64,000 nt of DNA from Craterostigma plantagineum (GCA_027422505.1 JAPQWV010000497.1:248001-312000), one strand, 5' to 3'; shown: positions 1 to 11,836, counted from the stretch's first letter. Numbers and translations: made by a program. The notes: generated by a model not told the origin, from the letters alone.

Positions 1-3000
1 GAATCGCCAAAAACTGAATTCTGAACTGGAGCTGAAGCAAAAACGTATTTTAGAACTAAACCAGGTACTTTAAAGTTAACATTAGGTTGATTTTCTTCTA
101 ACTATATTAATGCATCTTACTGTCTACCCTCATCTCTGAAAAATAGGACTTGACCAATAGGTTGATTGAATTGGAAAGACACTTCAATTCTTTGGAGTTC
201 GGTAAGTTTGGTGAAAATGGAGGAATGCAAAGAAACATGACAGTTTCACCGAATAGGCATGAAAACATAAGGTGCTACACATCAATGTTATGTTTTCTGT
301 CTGTAATGTAGCATGGTCCTCAACATCAATCCATTAACAGTAACGGCTTCGGGATATGGCCATATCTGCTCCTTATATGTTCTTTCCTCTTGTATGCTAG
401 TGCAGTGCTTATCAAGTTCATGCTGACTAGTTCGTAGCTGATATTTACTGGATAATGCTGTTTGTTGGTCTTGGCTTTTTCTTTTATTTTCCATGCGCCA
501 AACTAAATATGTTCCCAAATTACATCCTTATAATGTCTACCTGATACTGGTATTTGTCTTTCTTTAAACTCGTTAGTTTCTGGAGTAGCTCTATAACATA
601 TTGAAATGGATGCTTTCTATTTTTCAGACAAAATCAGTCATTACACAGCCTACATAACACGGCGAATGCTCAATTAGCGGCTGCTGAGCAGCTTTCTGGA
701 TGTCTTTCGAAACAGATGGCTACCCTGAGTATAGAATCTGCTGGGAGAACTGATGTGAAGAAAAAATTGTTCGAATCCATTGGCCTTACTTGTAGCAGTG
801 ACTCTCAATCTCCTGCTGTTGATTTGTCTTTCTTTACTCCTAATAAAGAAAATTCCGTAAGTTTGACTAGCGCTGCTGCTAGAGATCAGTCCAGAAGAAA
901 CCAAGGAAACTCAGCCAAGAGTAGTTATGAACCAGAAACTGCAAGACGGTGCAGGAATTCCTTGGATAAGGTAATACATCTTGCTCGCACTGTATCATGC
1001 TTTGCGTTGTTTGCTGAAGATGTTTGCTTCATTTGACTTACCTGATGGTTTGTTGAGACAGTACTGTTTTTATTGCTTGCTGCTTCGATGAGATTCCTTC
1101 ATTCCTTTTTATCCTCTCCATTTAGTCTGCCGACTACAAATAAAGTCCAAGCATCATCCATCATGCATGTTGCACAGTCATCCTTAAAGTCTTTTAAATA
1201 AAGTACCAGATTGGCCAAAAGTGATCAGAATTTGTGTAATGGATTTTGCGAATTCCATTTGATAGAAATACAGGAAAAGGAATTTTGGACATTAGCATAT
1301 TTTATCATTATGTTAGACATGTTTCATCAATTATTTTGTTGCCTGTTAACACTAAGTAACTGGATAATGAAGACTGGTCTTTGTCTACTTAAACTCGGTA
1401 TGTCTCTCCAAGTTATGCTTTCTTCTTTTCTTTGAAGATAGAACTCTCGAGTTTTATGCTACATTTATACATTTGACTTCTAAATGCAGTCTATGGCAGC
1501 CTTTGAGCCTCCAAAAATGACTTTGCAAAGGGCGCTGAGTGAAGATCGTAAAAAAAGGAGTCCAAAACAATCATTTGTGATAGCTGATAAGCCATATCTC
1601 AGCCCTCACTCACAGACAAAGACAGATCCCGCTTTTCCTACGCGTTTGAGCATGTTAGGGGCATCAGTGAATGCTTCCAGTTCCAATATCAAAAGTAATA
1701 AACAGAACTCTTCTTTATTAAGTAAGGAAGTATATAGAATTCACATTTTTTATTAGAAAAGGTGTGCTTATTAATAATTCATTACCTGCACAGGTAATAT
1801 TGTAGTAGAAGGTAATGAATTCACCAGGAGACTGTCCCAATCCTTCTTCCAAGGGACAGGTGACCTTGCAGATGGTACTATGGAACAGTCGGCAATCAAA
1901 AGCTCTTCTGCTATGCCTCCACCTTCCATATCAGATATAGGTGCTGTTGGTCATAGTAAACAGGGTGCTCCGAAACTCATTGATACGAAACCCAATGATA
2001 GTCCACTATATGGTAAAGTGAAGGATTCTTTTTCGGGGGAGTTTACGTTTTCCCATAAGTCTGATCCAAGTTCTACCCAATCACCATCTGTGTCCCGTTT
2101 GTTTCCTAACCGGTCGTTACAATCTGGCGGTGCTGAAAATTTAGAAAAGATCAGTGGCGGCTTTACCAAGTTTACACTTTCAGGTCAGACAGTCACAAGG
2201 ACGCCCGAGTCTGGAGCATTTAAGTTCGACATTCCTGTGACTTCTGTACCTTCTAGTCTTGGCCTGGGTACATCTGATAAGGGTACATTCACCAAAACTG
2301 TGGTCAAGTCTAGTCAGCCTTCTAATGATCTGTCATCTTCTAATCCCCCATTTCAAGGCTTTGGTTCATCTTTGCGTTTATATGGGACTTCTTCATCTTC
2401 TTCGTCGGGGTTTATTTCTCCAGCACCACTCTCTGCAGTTTCATCAAGCTCGGCAGCAAGCACAACTGCAAAACATGAGCTATCGCCGTCTTCAGTAACG
2501 GCATTTTCTTCACCAGTGACATCATCTTCCTTGTTATTGTCAGCCCCGATGCCCACTTCATCAGCATCCCCTTCTAATATGGGAAACTCAGACCAACTGA
2601 CATTTTCTCACCCTTCCCCTTCGGTGTATGGCTCGAAAACTGAAGGTTCTTCCCTAGCGGAGACTCCAATTGTCACTCCTCCATTTAAACCGGGAAAAGA
2701 GACTAAGACAGAGGTTTTAGATTCGCAGTCCACTGCCTCAGCTCCTTCTAAGTCTGTCTTGGAATTGGGGCCTCAGGCATCATCAACACCGACCCAGATA
2801 TCAAACACTTCGAATTCTGTCGGTCAATTCGACCTGCACTCTTCCATCCTTACCTCAGCTGTTGAGCCACAACAGGCTTCTGCAACCGAAGCTTTAGCTT
2901 CAGATTCTTCTGAGGAAGAAATGGAAGAGGAAGCCCCCGAGTCCAACCAGACAACTATTGACCTGGGATTTGGGAGCCTCGGTGGATTTGGCAACGGATC

Positions 3001-4053
3001 AAATTCGAATGCAGCTGCGCCAAAATCTAATCCATTTGGTGTTTCTGCTCTCAACAACGCGGACAGTTCTAGTTTTGGTGCATCTCCATTTCCAACATAT
3101 GCTACTAACCCTAGCGGTGAGCTGTTCCGGCCCGCATCTTTCAGTTTCCAATCACCTACTCCCCAACAATCTCCCCAGCCAACGAGCACCACCAACTTTT
3201 CTGGTGGATTTGGTTCTGGGAATGCCGTTCAAGGTTCAGCGCCAGCGTCTGCATTTGGACAACCAGTATCGTTAGGATTTGGACAACAAGCGCTGGGTTC
3301 AGTACTCGGTAGCTTTGGACAGTCTAGGCAGATTGGGACTGGTCTACCAGCTGGAAGCATTAGTGGTTCGCCTGGTGGCTTTGGCGGCGGTTTTACGGGT
3401 ATGTCTGGTAGTGGCTTTGGTGGTGGTGGATTTGCTACTGCTTCTTCAACAACTGGTGGATTTGCTGCCATGGCTTCTTCGAGCGGTGGATTTGCTTCTG
3501 CTTCTTCGTCAGGTGGTGGATTTGCTGCCATGGCTTCGGGTGGGGGTGGTTTTGGTGGTGGTGGATTTGCTTCTGCTTCTTCGTCGGGCGGTGGATTTGC
3601 TGCCATGGCTTCAAATGGCGGTGGCGGCGGTGGATTTGGTTCTGTTTCAGGTGATTTTTGCTGATTACGAATATCATATGTATCCCTGTCTATTGTCACA
3701 TGCTGAAGCTGTTCAATATTCAACTAGAAAATGGCAAGAAGTGACCAATGGTTAAATAACATCTGCTGGTGCTAGAATTACTAGATTATAAGCTTTTCGA
3801 AGCCATACAAAACTGATATTCAAATTATTTAGCAGTTACAAAGACTTGGTGCTGCTATTGCTTTCTTAAGGAGCTATCTAATTTGTTTTAATCTTGTGTT
3901 GTTTTTTTGTTACCTTTTTTGTTTAATATTATGTTTGAAGGTAGCGGTGGATTTGGAGGTTTTGGGAGTCAGCAAAGTGGTGGTGGGTTCTCTGCCTTGG
4001 GCGGTGGCGGCATTAGACCTCCTACTCAGTTATTTACACAGATGAGAAAGTGA
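1..4053 (+). CDS. NUP214: Nuclear pore complex protein NUP214, C-terminal part (partial gene)
   Basis: Nucleoporin of the cytoplasmic face of the nuclear pore, expected to act in mRNA export. Exons read as 1-64 (cut by the window edge), 147-271, 628-970, 1490-1721, 1794-3650 and 3941-4053; all use GT-AG and the frame closes at every junction, ending in TGA at 4051-4053. The first two exons encode a heptad-like coiled coil (motif [12 protein letters not shown]). The third carries [18 protein letters not shown] and PETARR blocks as I recall them from plant NUP214. The large fifth exon is Ser/Thr/Pro-rich, has an acidic patch ([13 protein letters not shown]), then many FG and GFG motifs and Gly/Ala-rich repeats. 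The last exon ends in [11 protein letters not shown]. The N-terminal beta-propeller lies outside the window. The gene name rests on domain order, the C-terminal peptide and the adjoining RING gene, as in Arabidopsis At1g55540/At1g55530. The Gly-rich repeat at 3410-3640 is nearly tandem at DNA level and may vary in length. Confidence 0.9.
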
Positions 4054-4203
4054 ATGAAGGCAATTCCAAACATAGTTATTATTATTAGTCTGGTTTGTCG
4101 CATATCATGCTACTTATTACGATAAGGTGAAAATGTTTGTCTTCATTTTGGAATTGCAAAATTTTTATTTTTTGTTTGGCACCTTTTTCTAGAACCTGTG
4201 TAG

Positions 4204-4673
4204 TACTGTCCAGACGGGCCTGGGCTCGCGGGGCGGGCTCTGAAATTTTAGGCCCGCTTGGAGGCGGGCAAACCCTCGCGGGCCGCAGGCTTTGGCGGGT
4301 TGGCCCCCCAAACACTAAAAAAATATAATTATATTATATAATAGATTTACTAACAAATTATATTGATTTTTATGTTTTTGAATTAATGATTTATACTTTA
4401 ATAACATAAAAAATTAATATTAAAGAAGTTGATTAAATTAGATATATTTTCAATTTGAAATCTTCATTATTATATTATTTTCCAATTTTTATATTATTTT
4501 TTCTTTTCTTTTTTTTCTTTTTAAAATTTTATAAAAGTGGTGGGCTAAGCCCGCCGGGCCCGCTACCCGCCTGCAGGCGGGGTGGGCTTTCATTTTGCAT
4601 GCTCGCCATGTGGCGGGCTTTGGCAAGGTACGGGCCGACCGCCCCACTGGCCTATTTTGACAATATTATGTGT
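4204..4673. mobile_element. hAT-like non-autonomous element with GC-rich ends
   Basis: An AT-rich centre is flanked by two GC-rich blocks (about 4204-4310 and 4540-4655) that are roughly reverse complements, built from GGGC/GCCC runs. The tips read TACTGTCCA on the left and, reverse-complemented, TATTGTCAA on the right. Nearby TGTGTAGT (left) and TGTGTATG (right) could be a decayed 8-bp target duplication. This architecture is common in non-autonomous plant hAT elements. No coding capacity is seen. A similar element lies at 33363-33760. Confidence 0.55.
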
Positions 4674-4908
4674 ATGTAATCTTTGTTATAAAATAGCTAA
4701 AATTATGGGTCTTTACTCTGGCAAGACCACCCGAATCGTAGTGTTGCCCCAATGCTAAGCAAATTCACAAACCACTGCTTACGTGAACAGAAAGTGGACG
4801 AGAATAAAAACAATGCCTTACGTGATTTTTATTTAATACAAATAACTTCTAGAAATTTAAAAAAATACATATATATAGAATAATTGAATGTAGTTGGTCG
4901 ATACTGCG

Positions 4909-5832
4909 GAGAGAATAACATAATAAAGTTATTTTAAAATGTGAATTCAAAACTAGTTAACTTTTTAACATTGTTAAAAAATTAAGCAACTTTCTGGATT
5001 TTAATTAATGTTATTTTCTTTTTCACCATAAAACTGTTTGAATTACAATATTCTACTACTATTATTATCTCACAATAGCATACTAATTGTTAATAATTAT
5101 ATTTTAAACACCAAGTCATTTTATTGTTATTTTCTTTTTCACCAGAGAACTGTTTGAAATAACACTATACTATCTTGTCATAGCATACTAATTGTTAATA
5201 ATTATATTATTAACATCAAAATATTTTTAATATTTTTGTTAGGATTGTCAATTAGCTGGCATTCCTAGTTCCTCCGGGCCGTCCGGAACAGGGAGGAAAA
5301 TTACTGTGTTTATCCCGCGGGGGCTGGGATACGGTATGATCTCTCACAGTTAGCGGAACGGGATTTATAATCCCATCTCATTCTCCATGGGATAAATCAC
5401 GAAAATAAAAAGTTTTTATATTGTTCTATATAAAATATTTAAAATATACTTTAGTTATTATATGTAATTTATATAAAATAAATTCACGGGCTAGAATTCA
5501 CGCGGATCGAAGAATGAAAAACTTCGGCACCGTTAGCCTGGAGGGGACGCGAATGAAGATTCCGCAAATGCGGGACTAGGAAAGAAGAAAGTCTGTACAT
5601 TTGAAACCCAAACGATTGTGAGATTGAAAATTTCAATCTTTAATTGTTAAAAAGAATTGGGGTTAAAATTATAACTACTAATTGTTATTTAGTAATGTGA
5701 GAGATGAAAATATATATTGAAAAGATTTGTGGTGAAAAATAGAAATATAATGGACAAAGTTGAAACTTAACTAGTTATGTAATAATGTAAAAATATTAGC
5801 TAGTTTTGTTATTCTCTTTTTGAATAACACTA
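4909..5832. mobile_element. Non-autonomous Mutator-type element with long inverted repeats
   Basis: The left arm (from GAGAATAACA at 4909 through AACTAGTTAACTTT near 4950) and the right arm (reverse complement from 5832, GAGAATAACA then AACTAGTTAAG) are inverted repeats. The sequence inside each arm (TTTTTCACC-AAAACT, then CTCTCATTACTA-like, then AACCCCAATT on the right arm) matches the long terminal repeats of the transposase-bearing element at 32815-35640. I therefore read it as an internally deleted relative. Its centre (about 5240-5590) is occupied by unrelated GC-rich sequence. No target duplication was found. Confidence 0.45.
5240..5590. repeat. GC-rich repeat remnant nested in the Mutator-type element
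   Basis: The stretch holds blocks such as CGGGCCGTCCGGAACAGGGA, CCCGCGGGGGCTGGGA and GGGGACGCGAATGAAGATT within AT-rich surroundings. The composition resembles the GC-rich ends of plant hAT-like MITEs. No ORF and no clear ends are visible, so the class is tentative. Confidence 0.35.
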
Positions 5833-5929
5833 TTTATGTTATTCTGTCCGATTCTGCGAAACGTTAAAGAATTTGTTTATTTGTGAAAATAAATATTAAA
5901 GAAAAATTTCAATTTTGAGATTTGATTTG

Positions 5930-6075
5930 TACCGAGTTTTTTATTTGTCGATATGTGCATCCGCAAAAAGGCGTTTTCGTCCGGTTATGGTTATGTTCCG
6001 GATAATGAACCGCTCGTTCACAGTCAATAACAAATCATAACCACAGTTTCGATTATGTTTTGTATCTGCAGATTC
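5930..6075. repeat. hAT-like MITE remnant
   Basis: A patch of alternating GGTTATGGTTATG, GAACCGCTCGTTCAC and CATAACCACAGTTTCG resembles the internal ends of small plant hAT-like elements. No intact terminal repeats or target duplication can be pointed to. Confidence 0.3.
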
Positions 6076-6082
6076 CAAATAT

Positions 6083-6105
6083 TATATATATATATATATA
6101 TATAT
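6083..6105. repeat. (TA)n microsatellite
   Basis: An uninterrupted run of about 11 TA units. Likely polymorphic in length. Confidence 0.9.
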
Positions 6106-6439
6106 TTCTTTTCAATTGAAATGAATTAAAGGTTGAAATGAATTAAAGGAAAACTTTCAATAATGTTGAAAAACTTTTCACTCAAGCTTAGAAAATTTAT
6201 CAAAAAAAATACACATTGAAAATCTGAAAAAAAAAATAGTTACGGTTAAATATGAAAAAAATATGATGTTTGCTCAATCTTTGCTTTGTGTATTGTTTGA
6301 CGAACACTCGTAGGCATCTCCTTTGTCCATATCCTTGAATTTCAATTTTGTGTTCTTGCTTTGCTCTTGTCCAATCAACGAGCAAACATTGGTTTTCTAT
6401 ATTTTTAACACGATTGATGAATCCAGTGTATATCATCCT

Positions 6440-6580
6440 ACGCTAAACGCTTGCTTCGTCCGCCGATTAATCGGTTAAGCGCTTAATGGGGCGCATTAGT
6501 ACTTTTCGCCACGGTATTTGGCCAATCAATGCCTAGGTGCCGCCTACTCGGCCGCGTAGGCCGACTTTTACAACACTGTG
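6440..6580. repeat. GC-rich hAT-like repeat end
   Basis: The stretch contains CCGCCGATTAATCGG, TAAGCGCTTAATGGGGCGC and GCCTAGGTGCCGCCTACTCGGCCGCGTAGGCCGAC, a self-complementary GC-rich style seen at the ends of plant hAT-related repeats. Only one end is recognisable. Confidence 0.35.
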
Positions 6581-6974
6581 GGAACATACTAATGTTTCTC
6601 TCTCAATCGCCATCAACTTTACACAGGAATAGATGTCACTTTCTTCGAACACCAATTTAGAACATTGAAATCTTCCAAGTTACAAAATAAAAATGAGATT
6701 AAAAAAAGCACAAAAACATATGCTCAATCGAACGCACCAACCCAAAGTCCATTATTCAAATTAGTATGTTTATCACACACAATGTGTGTGCAAACATATC
6801 AAACTATTTTATATTTTGAACTTATATGTTAAGTAATTTAAAAAATAATAATTTTAGTATAAGGATATATCTGTAATAAATTATAATATGGGTAAAGTGT
6901 AGTTAAACAATTAAGGGTACAATTGTCAATAATCATTTATCAAATTGATAGACAGTTTTGTATTCACCTACGCC

Positions 6975-7140
6975 CTTTATATAAGAGTATACAGAACCGC
7001 ACGTTATAAATGGCGGTCAAATGCCAGTTATAACCGTCTATTATGGTTAGAAAAAAGATTTAACGTTCCGATTACGATTTGAACTGAAACTGTTAACCGT
7101 TGTTAACTCCTTGGTTACGGTTTTTCAAACCGGATGAAGA
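6975..7140. repeat. MITE-like repeat with AACCG/CGGTT motifs
   Basis: Repeated AACCG/CGGTT units (TATAACCGTC, AACCGTTGTTAAC, TTACGGTTTTTCAAACCGG) suggest another small hAT-type remnant. No ORF and no defined ends. Confidence 0.3.
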
Positions 7141-7541
7141 CCTCTGCACACGCATAGATGTGTATTATAAATGAAAATACTAAAAATAATTCTCGTACTG
7201 CCTTCTATTCATAAAAGAATAATTAGAGTGAGGTTGAAAAACCCTTTGTACATCTCTAGGAACACCGAGCAAAAAGTACAGCTAGTTTGCAAACGAAAAA
7301 AAAAACACAACACATGCTAAAACACCTTCAGATAAAAAAACAAATGGATTCAACATGACATCTCGGGTTCAGATATTATTACTAGCAACTTTGTCTATCG
7401 TAATTCGTAAGTGATGACAGCGTCGGAGAGGGAGAGAAAGCACAACAAAGGAGAGATTTACTATGGTGTTCACCGTAGTTAGTTGCTCGACGTAGTTTGA
7501 CACCATTGCAAATCACGCTAATATATATCTAATTTTTCAAA

Positions 7542-7794
7542 GCTTTTTGGCCTTGACTTACCTACCAAAGTGGGTATAACCCAACTCCAATTAAAAAAAT
7601 AACATATGTAATTTTTATTTAGTGAAACATGTATGTGGTGTTTTAACATAGTGGGGGTAGGGTGTAATGCATAACTTTTATGTAATGAAACACGTATGTG
7701 ATGTTTTAACATACTGGGGGTATGGTGTAATGTGTCACGTGTCATTTTCTGAGCGGAGTTGGGTTATACCCAATTGGGTAGGAACGACAAAACC
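7542..7794. mobile_element. 253-bp MITE with 9-bp target duplication (Mutator-type)
   Basis: The TIRs share CCTACC and the perfect core TGGGTATAACCCAACTCC (left 7571-7588; right as its complement near 7755-7774). The outer parts align with small gaps. TTTTTCAAA stands directly outside both ends (7533-7541 and 7795-7803), a 9-bp duplication typical of Mutator-like elements. Inside, a unit of about 62 bp (ATGTATGTGRTGTTTTAACATA...GGTGTAATG) is tandemly duplicated at about 7611-7673 and 7675-7735. No coding capacity. Confidence 0.7.
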
Positions 7795-7869
7795 TTTTTC
7801 AAATTTATTCCTGCATTACAAAGTAATAAATTACAACGAAAGGTGCTTCCCTTTTTCTTTTTCACTGGA

Positions 7870-8714
7870 TTACTATTCACCGCCCCCTTTTCCTAGTCAC
7901 CGCCCCCTAAAGGACTGTAAAATGATAATTTTGCCCTTATGATATTTAAATTAATTTAAAAATAAAAAACTAACGTGTATACAAAATTCTGGTACGAAAT
8001 ACTGAAAATTACACACACAAATAAATTCGAACGATCTTCGGCAATGGATCGAAATGGAAAAAAAAAAATCGATTCGTCCATGCAGTGCAGGGGCCTAACG
8101 AATTATCGTAAAAATCGTTCGTACGTAGATGAATTATCAAACACGGGTCGGAATCGTTGAAAAAAGTCCCGATCGAACGAAATTTTGGCCGGCGCACGGC
8201 TCGGCCGATCGGCATTTTTGGCCGGCACAAGGCGTAGCCAAAAAATCGGCCGTGCCATGTGCCGGCCGAACGAAATTTTCGGCCGGCACATGGCACGGCC
8301 GAAATTTTTTTCGGCTACGCCTTGTGCTGGCTGAAAATGCTGATCGGCCGTGCCGTGCGTCGGCCGGAAATTTCGTTCGATCAGGACTTTTTTCTACGAT
8401 TCCGACCCGTGTTTGCTAATTCATCTATGTACGAACGATTTTTACGATAATTCGTTAGGCCCCTGCACTGCAGGGACGAAAATATCGATCGATCGGCCCT
8501 AAAATATTAAATTGATTTTTTTTTTTTCCGTTTCGATCCATTGCCGAAGATCGTTCGAATTTATTTGCGTTTGTAACTTTCAGTATTTCGTACCAGAATT
8601 TTGTATACACGTTAGTTTTTTCTTTTTAAATTAAGTTAAATATCATAAGGATAAAATCATCTTTTTATACTCCTTTAGGGGGCGGTGACTAGGAAATGGG
8701 GCGGTGAATAGTAA
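7870..8714. mobile_element. 845-bp fold-back (palindromic) element
   Basis: Two arms of about 410-420 bp are near-perfect reverse complements with almost no spacer. The outer ends read TTACTATTCACCGCCCC at 7870 and GGGGCGGTGAATAGTAA ending at 8714. Further matching blocks include CTAACGTGTATACAAAATTCTGGTACGAAATACTG and its complement. The centre pairs GGCCGTGCCATGTGCCGGCCG (about 8248-8268) with its complement (8280-8300) around a loop of roughly 11 bases. Small ORFs across it are by-products of the symmetry. A transcript would fold into a very long hairpin. The superfamily is unclear, and no convincing target duplication is seen because the flanks are T-rich. Confidence 0.8.
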
Positions 8715-8929
8715 CTTTCTTTTTTAATTTTTAATTTATTTTGTAAATGGGAAGATGCCGTCGTCATTCATGTTATTGGAGATTTTGGGACATGATATCC
8801 GCCACAGATTTAGTTATTACAGCTCAACTATTTGATTTATTTATTCCTAAATATACATCGAAATGTAAAATGATCACAAAACGCGGTTTAACAGGTTAAA
8901 AAAAAAAAAAATTAAGTCGACGACGACAA

Positions 8930-9587
8930 AAAATCAGAATCGGAGAATCGACGAACAAGAAACGGATTTTCTGAAAAATTCCTCACCTTGTAAATCAGGA
9001 GTCTCTGGATTGGTAAACGCTTTGCTCTTTTGGTTTCTTTGTTCTCGTGGTGGTGATTTATTATCCGTTATCTGGTGGAATTTTGTTTTTTGTTGCAAAT
9101 GTTGGTAGCTAGGTGGAAACTTTCGCTTTTCCCTCTTGATTATTCGTTTTAAACCTATATAATGGCGAATGTTGCTGTTTTTATTTAGAACTTGGTAGGC
9201 ACCGATTCTTAGTCTGCCGTTGATTATAGCTTCTATTTTTACCTAACGCTGTGCTTCACAACTTTGCACGATCAATTGCTGTATCCACTAGCCTAGCATC
9301 TGTTTGGATCTGTTGAATTCTGCGAATTCGTGCTTGTGTTTCTGCTAGCCCTTTTTCAGTTGATGATTTTATCCTTGATTTGACTATTCAATCCTGCTGT
9401 GTGGATTCAGAAACCACGGATCATTCATCCTTTTTTCAAATACGAAAGAGGAACCTCTGTCGAAGTTCCCAATCGTTCAGTAACACGATTGTACTCCTTC
9501 GTCTATCTCTCTCCTTATTGTTCCTAACGTTAGAATCGATGCTTGTGATGAGTATGTAAAAGCCTCATTCACCCTCGTATATCAACA
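8930..9587 (+). promoter_or_regulatory. 5' leader and promoter-proximal region of the RING gene
   Basis: This stretch upstream of the RING ATG has no competing ORF. GATTG|GTAAACG at about 9013 looks like a 5' splice site, and GTGTGGATTCAG near 9411 is a possible acceptor, so a 5'UTR intron is plausible. A six-codon upstream ORF (ATGCTTGTGATGAGTATGTAA, 9539-9559) lies about 30 bases before the main start. The transcription start is not visible. Confidence 0.4.
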
Positions 9588-10526
9588 ATGGACGGCGATA
9601 TATCAGAATACTGGTGCCACGCGTGTTCCCAGGCTGTTAATCCAATCTTAGAAGTCGAGGCAATTAAATGCCCCATATGCCTCAGTGGCTTCGTCGAAGA
9701 AATTTCCTCTGCCGCCGCCGAAGGCAGCGATGCCTATGCACCACCCACCCTTGATGGAGACTCAGACTCAGATCGTTCCCTTAACCTGTGGGCCCCAATC
9801 TTGCTAGGCATGTTGGGCAATAGGCGCAGGCGTATGGAAGAATTCGAAATGGACGAAAACGACCCTGAGGACGACGACAGCAACCTGCCCCAACTCTTGG
9901 GCGAGCTCGAGTCGCTCATGAGGAGGACGAGAAATACTGCTGCGCTTCTCCAGCTCTTGCGTGGCATAAGAGCTGGAATATTGTCGGATTCCATTGATTC
10001 TGACAGAGATGGAGAACGGACGATTTTGCCGCAAGTTGGTTCTTTGGGGGATTACTTCGTGGGTCCCGGGTTGGACGTTTTGCTTCAGCACTTGGCTGAG
10101 AATGACCCGAATAGGTATGGAACGCCACCTGCGAGGAAAGAGGCGGTGGAAGCCTTGCCCACGGTGAAAGTCGAAGAGGCAAAGGAGCAGTGTTCCGTGT
10201 GTTTGGACGATTTTGAGGTTGGTAACGAAGCAAAGGAGATGCCTTGCAAACACAAGTTCCACGGAGAATGCCTTTTGCCTTGGCTCGTGCTCCATCGCAC
10301 TTGCCCAGTTTGCAGGCATCAGTTGCCTTGCGAAGAGGAGTCGAAGATTGGTAGTGAAGGAGGTTCTTCGGAGAATGGAGATGATGGGAGTGATAGTAGA
10401 CAACAATTATTACCTCTTTCATTGCGGTGGCCTTTCAGTAGTTTGTTGTTCTCTTCGTCTTCGGCGGGTGATGAGAACCCATCTTCGTCGTCGTCTGGGA
10501 ATGGACCTAATGCAGGTGGGGATTGA
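9588..10526 (+). CDS. RING-H2 E3 ubiquitin-protein ligase with N-terminal zinc ribbon
   Basis: 312-residue protein in a single coding exon, predicted to transfer ubiquitin from an E2 to protein substrates. An N-terminal zinc ribbon has Cys pairs at residues 10/13 and 28/31. A Gly/Asp/Glu-rich middle includes an acidic block near residues 84-98. A C3H2C3 RING-H2 finger has C202, C205, C220, H222, H225, C228, C239 and C242. The C-terminal tail is rich in Ser and Gly. This order (zinc ribbon, low-complexity middle, late RING-H2) is that of the plant RING1-like group related to animal RNF126/BCA2. It lies 5.5 kb downstream of NUP214 in the same orientation, matching the Arabidopsis pair At1g55540/At1g55530 as I recall it. 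The ATG chosen is the first in the frame and directly precedes the zinc ribbon. Substrates cannot be inferred. Confidence 0.9.
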   Translation: MDGDISEYWCHACSQAVNPILEVEAIKCPICLSGFVEEISSAAAEGSDAYAPPTLDGDSDSDRSLNLWAPILLGMLGNRRRRMEEFEMDENDPEDDDSNLPQLLGELESLMRRTRNTAALLQLLRGIRAGILSDSIDSDRDGERTILPQVGSLGDYFVGPGLDVLLQHLAENDPNRYGTPPARKEAVEALPTVKVEEAKEQCSVCLDDFEVGNEAKEMPCKHKFHGECLLPWLVLHRTCPVCRHQLPCEEESKIGSEGGSSENGDDGSDSRQQLLPLSLRWPFSSLLFSSSSAGDENPSSSSSGNGPNAGGD

Positions 10527-11828
10527 TTAATTTTTTTTTTTTTTCGCAAAATTGGGAGATGGAATAATACGCAAGTCGTATATCTTTTCGGGTTTCTTTC
10601 AAACATGCTGCTGGTGTTTGAAGCAGAAACTGTTGTTTATTTATTGGCCATTTGTACAGTGAGAACCTAGCTATCATATGTTTCTCATATTGCTGATTGA
10701 CTTTGGATTTTGTACGGTGTAGGTACGAATACAGTAAATGGGTGGGGATGATTGAAGAGACTTGGGCTGGATTAAAACAATAGTTAGCCTGTAGTAAAAT
10801 TATTCTGAGGTAGTCATCCTTGACCAAAAATGCCTGAATTCTTTATAATGTAGGTTTTCATAAGCTATTCCCACAATTATAAATTGGGGATATGAGCGGA
10901 ACTCAAATAGGCTTAAAATTTGATATGTAACACTTCATATATAACGAGTAGTTAGTACTTTCCGCACGCTCTATGCGTGTGGTTAAAAATATAATTATGT
11001 TTATGTTGCTTAAATATTGATATTTATAATATTTAATAAATGAAATATAGTTTTTACATATATAAAATGCAAACTAATGCATTGGGGTATAATTGCAATA
11101 ACTAAAAAATCTAGAATTGAAATGATAACCTATTAAATTAATTAAATTATACATAGATGGAATAAATTGCAAATTCAATGACATACCAAATTCACATATT
11201 AGCGACCTAGACCTTTTATATAATAGAACAGATATTTCATCCGCATACACCAATCCATGTGTTCCACTATATATATTTACGTGTATGTGACACATGCAAA
11301 TCAACTTCCCATTGTGTTCAATTTTTTTGTCGAATAGCCAGTCAGAAAAATATCACGATTTAATACAAAATCATCTGTTATCTCTTCCAAGAAATAAAAG
11401 TCAAACCACAAAATTAGCCTATTTAATACGATAAATGTACAATAAATCATGTATTTATAAGATATACAAGTAGAGCAGCTTTCGTACTTACACGTCGAAC
11501 GAACCTAGGACAGTAACAACTTATCCATTTCCACCATATAGAAATGAGACAAAATGAGCACTTCACAGCAACATCTGAAGAATGACTTCCATCTTATGAG
11601 ACGGAAAGCAAAATCTTTCTAACCAAATCCTACCCTAGATATAATTACTCAATCCATCTGATAAGACCTGCAAAAAATACAATCAAAATATTTCCGACGA
11701 TTCTTAATTTGAATCCGTGATTGTAATGACAAGTTCAGAAAAAAAATGCACCCAGTCAGTCAGATTGATGGTATCTCCCACTAAAATGTGCAGCTTCAGG
11801 GTCCAACCGCTCAATGTCACCTGTATAT
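10527..11828. other. Intergenic region, no gene seen
   Basis: After the RING stop there is a T-rich probable 3'UTR, then AT-rich DNA with only short accidental ORFs. I see no recognisable repeat ends. Confidence 0.5.
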
Positions 11829-11836
11829 ATCATCAG

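Noticed and set aside
3229..3723. Long Pro-rich ORF antisense to NUP214
   Set aside because: It is the complement of the Gly/Ala-rich FG repeat exon; low-complexity sequence opens several frames.
8009..8450. Several short ORFs with similar peptides on both strands
   Set aside because: They arise from the two arms of one palindrome and have no domain.
9804..10422. Overlapping antisense ORFs in the RING gene
   Set aside because: No domains, and the sense frame has a complete zinc ribbon and RING finger.
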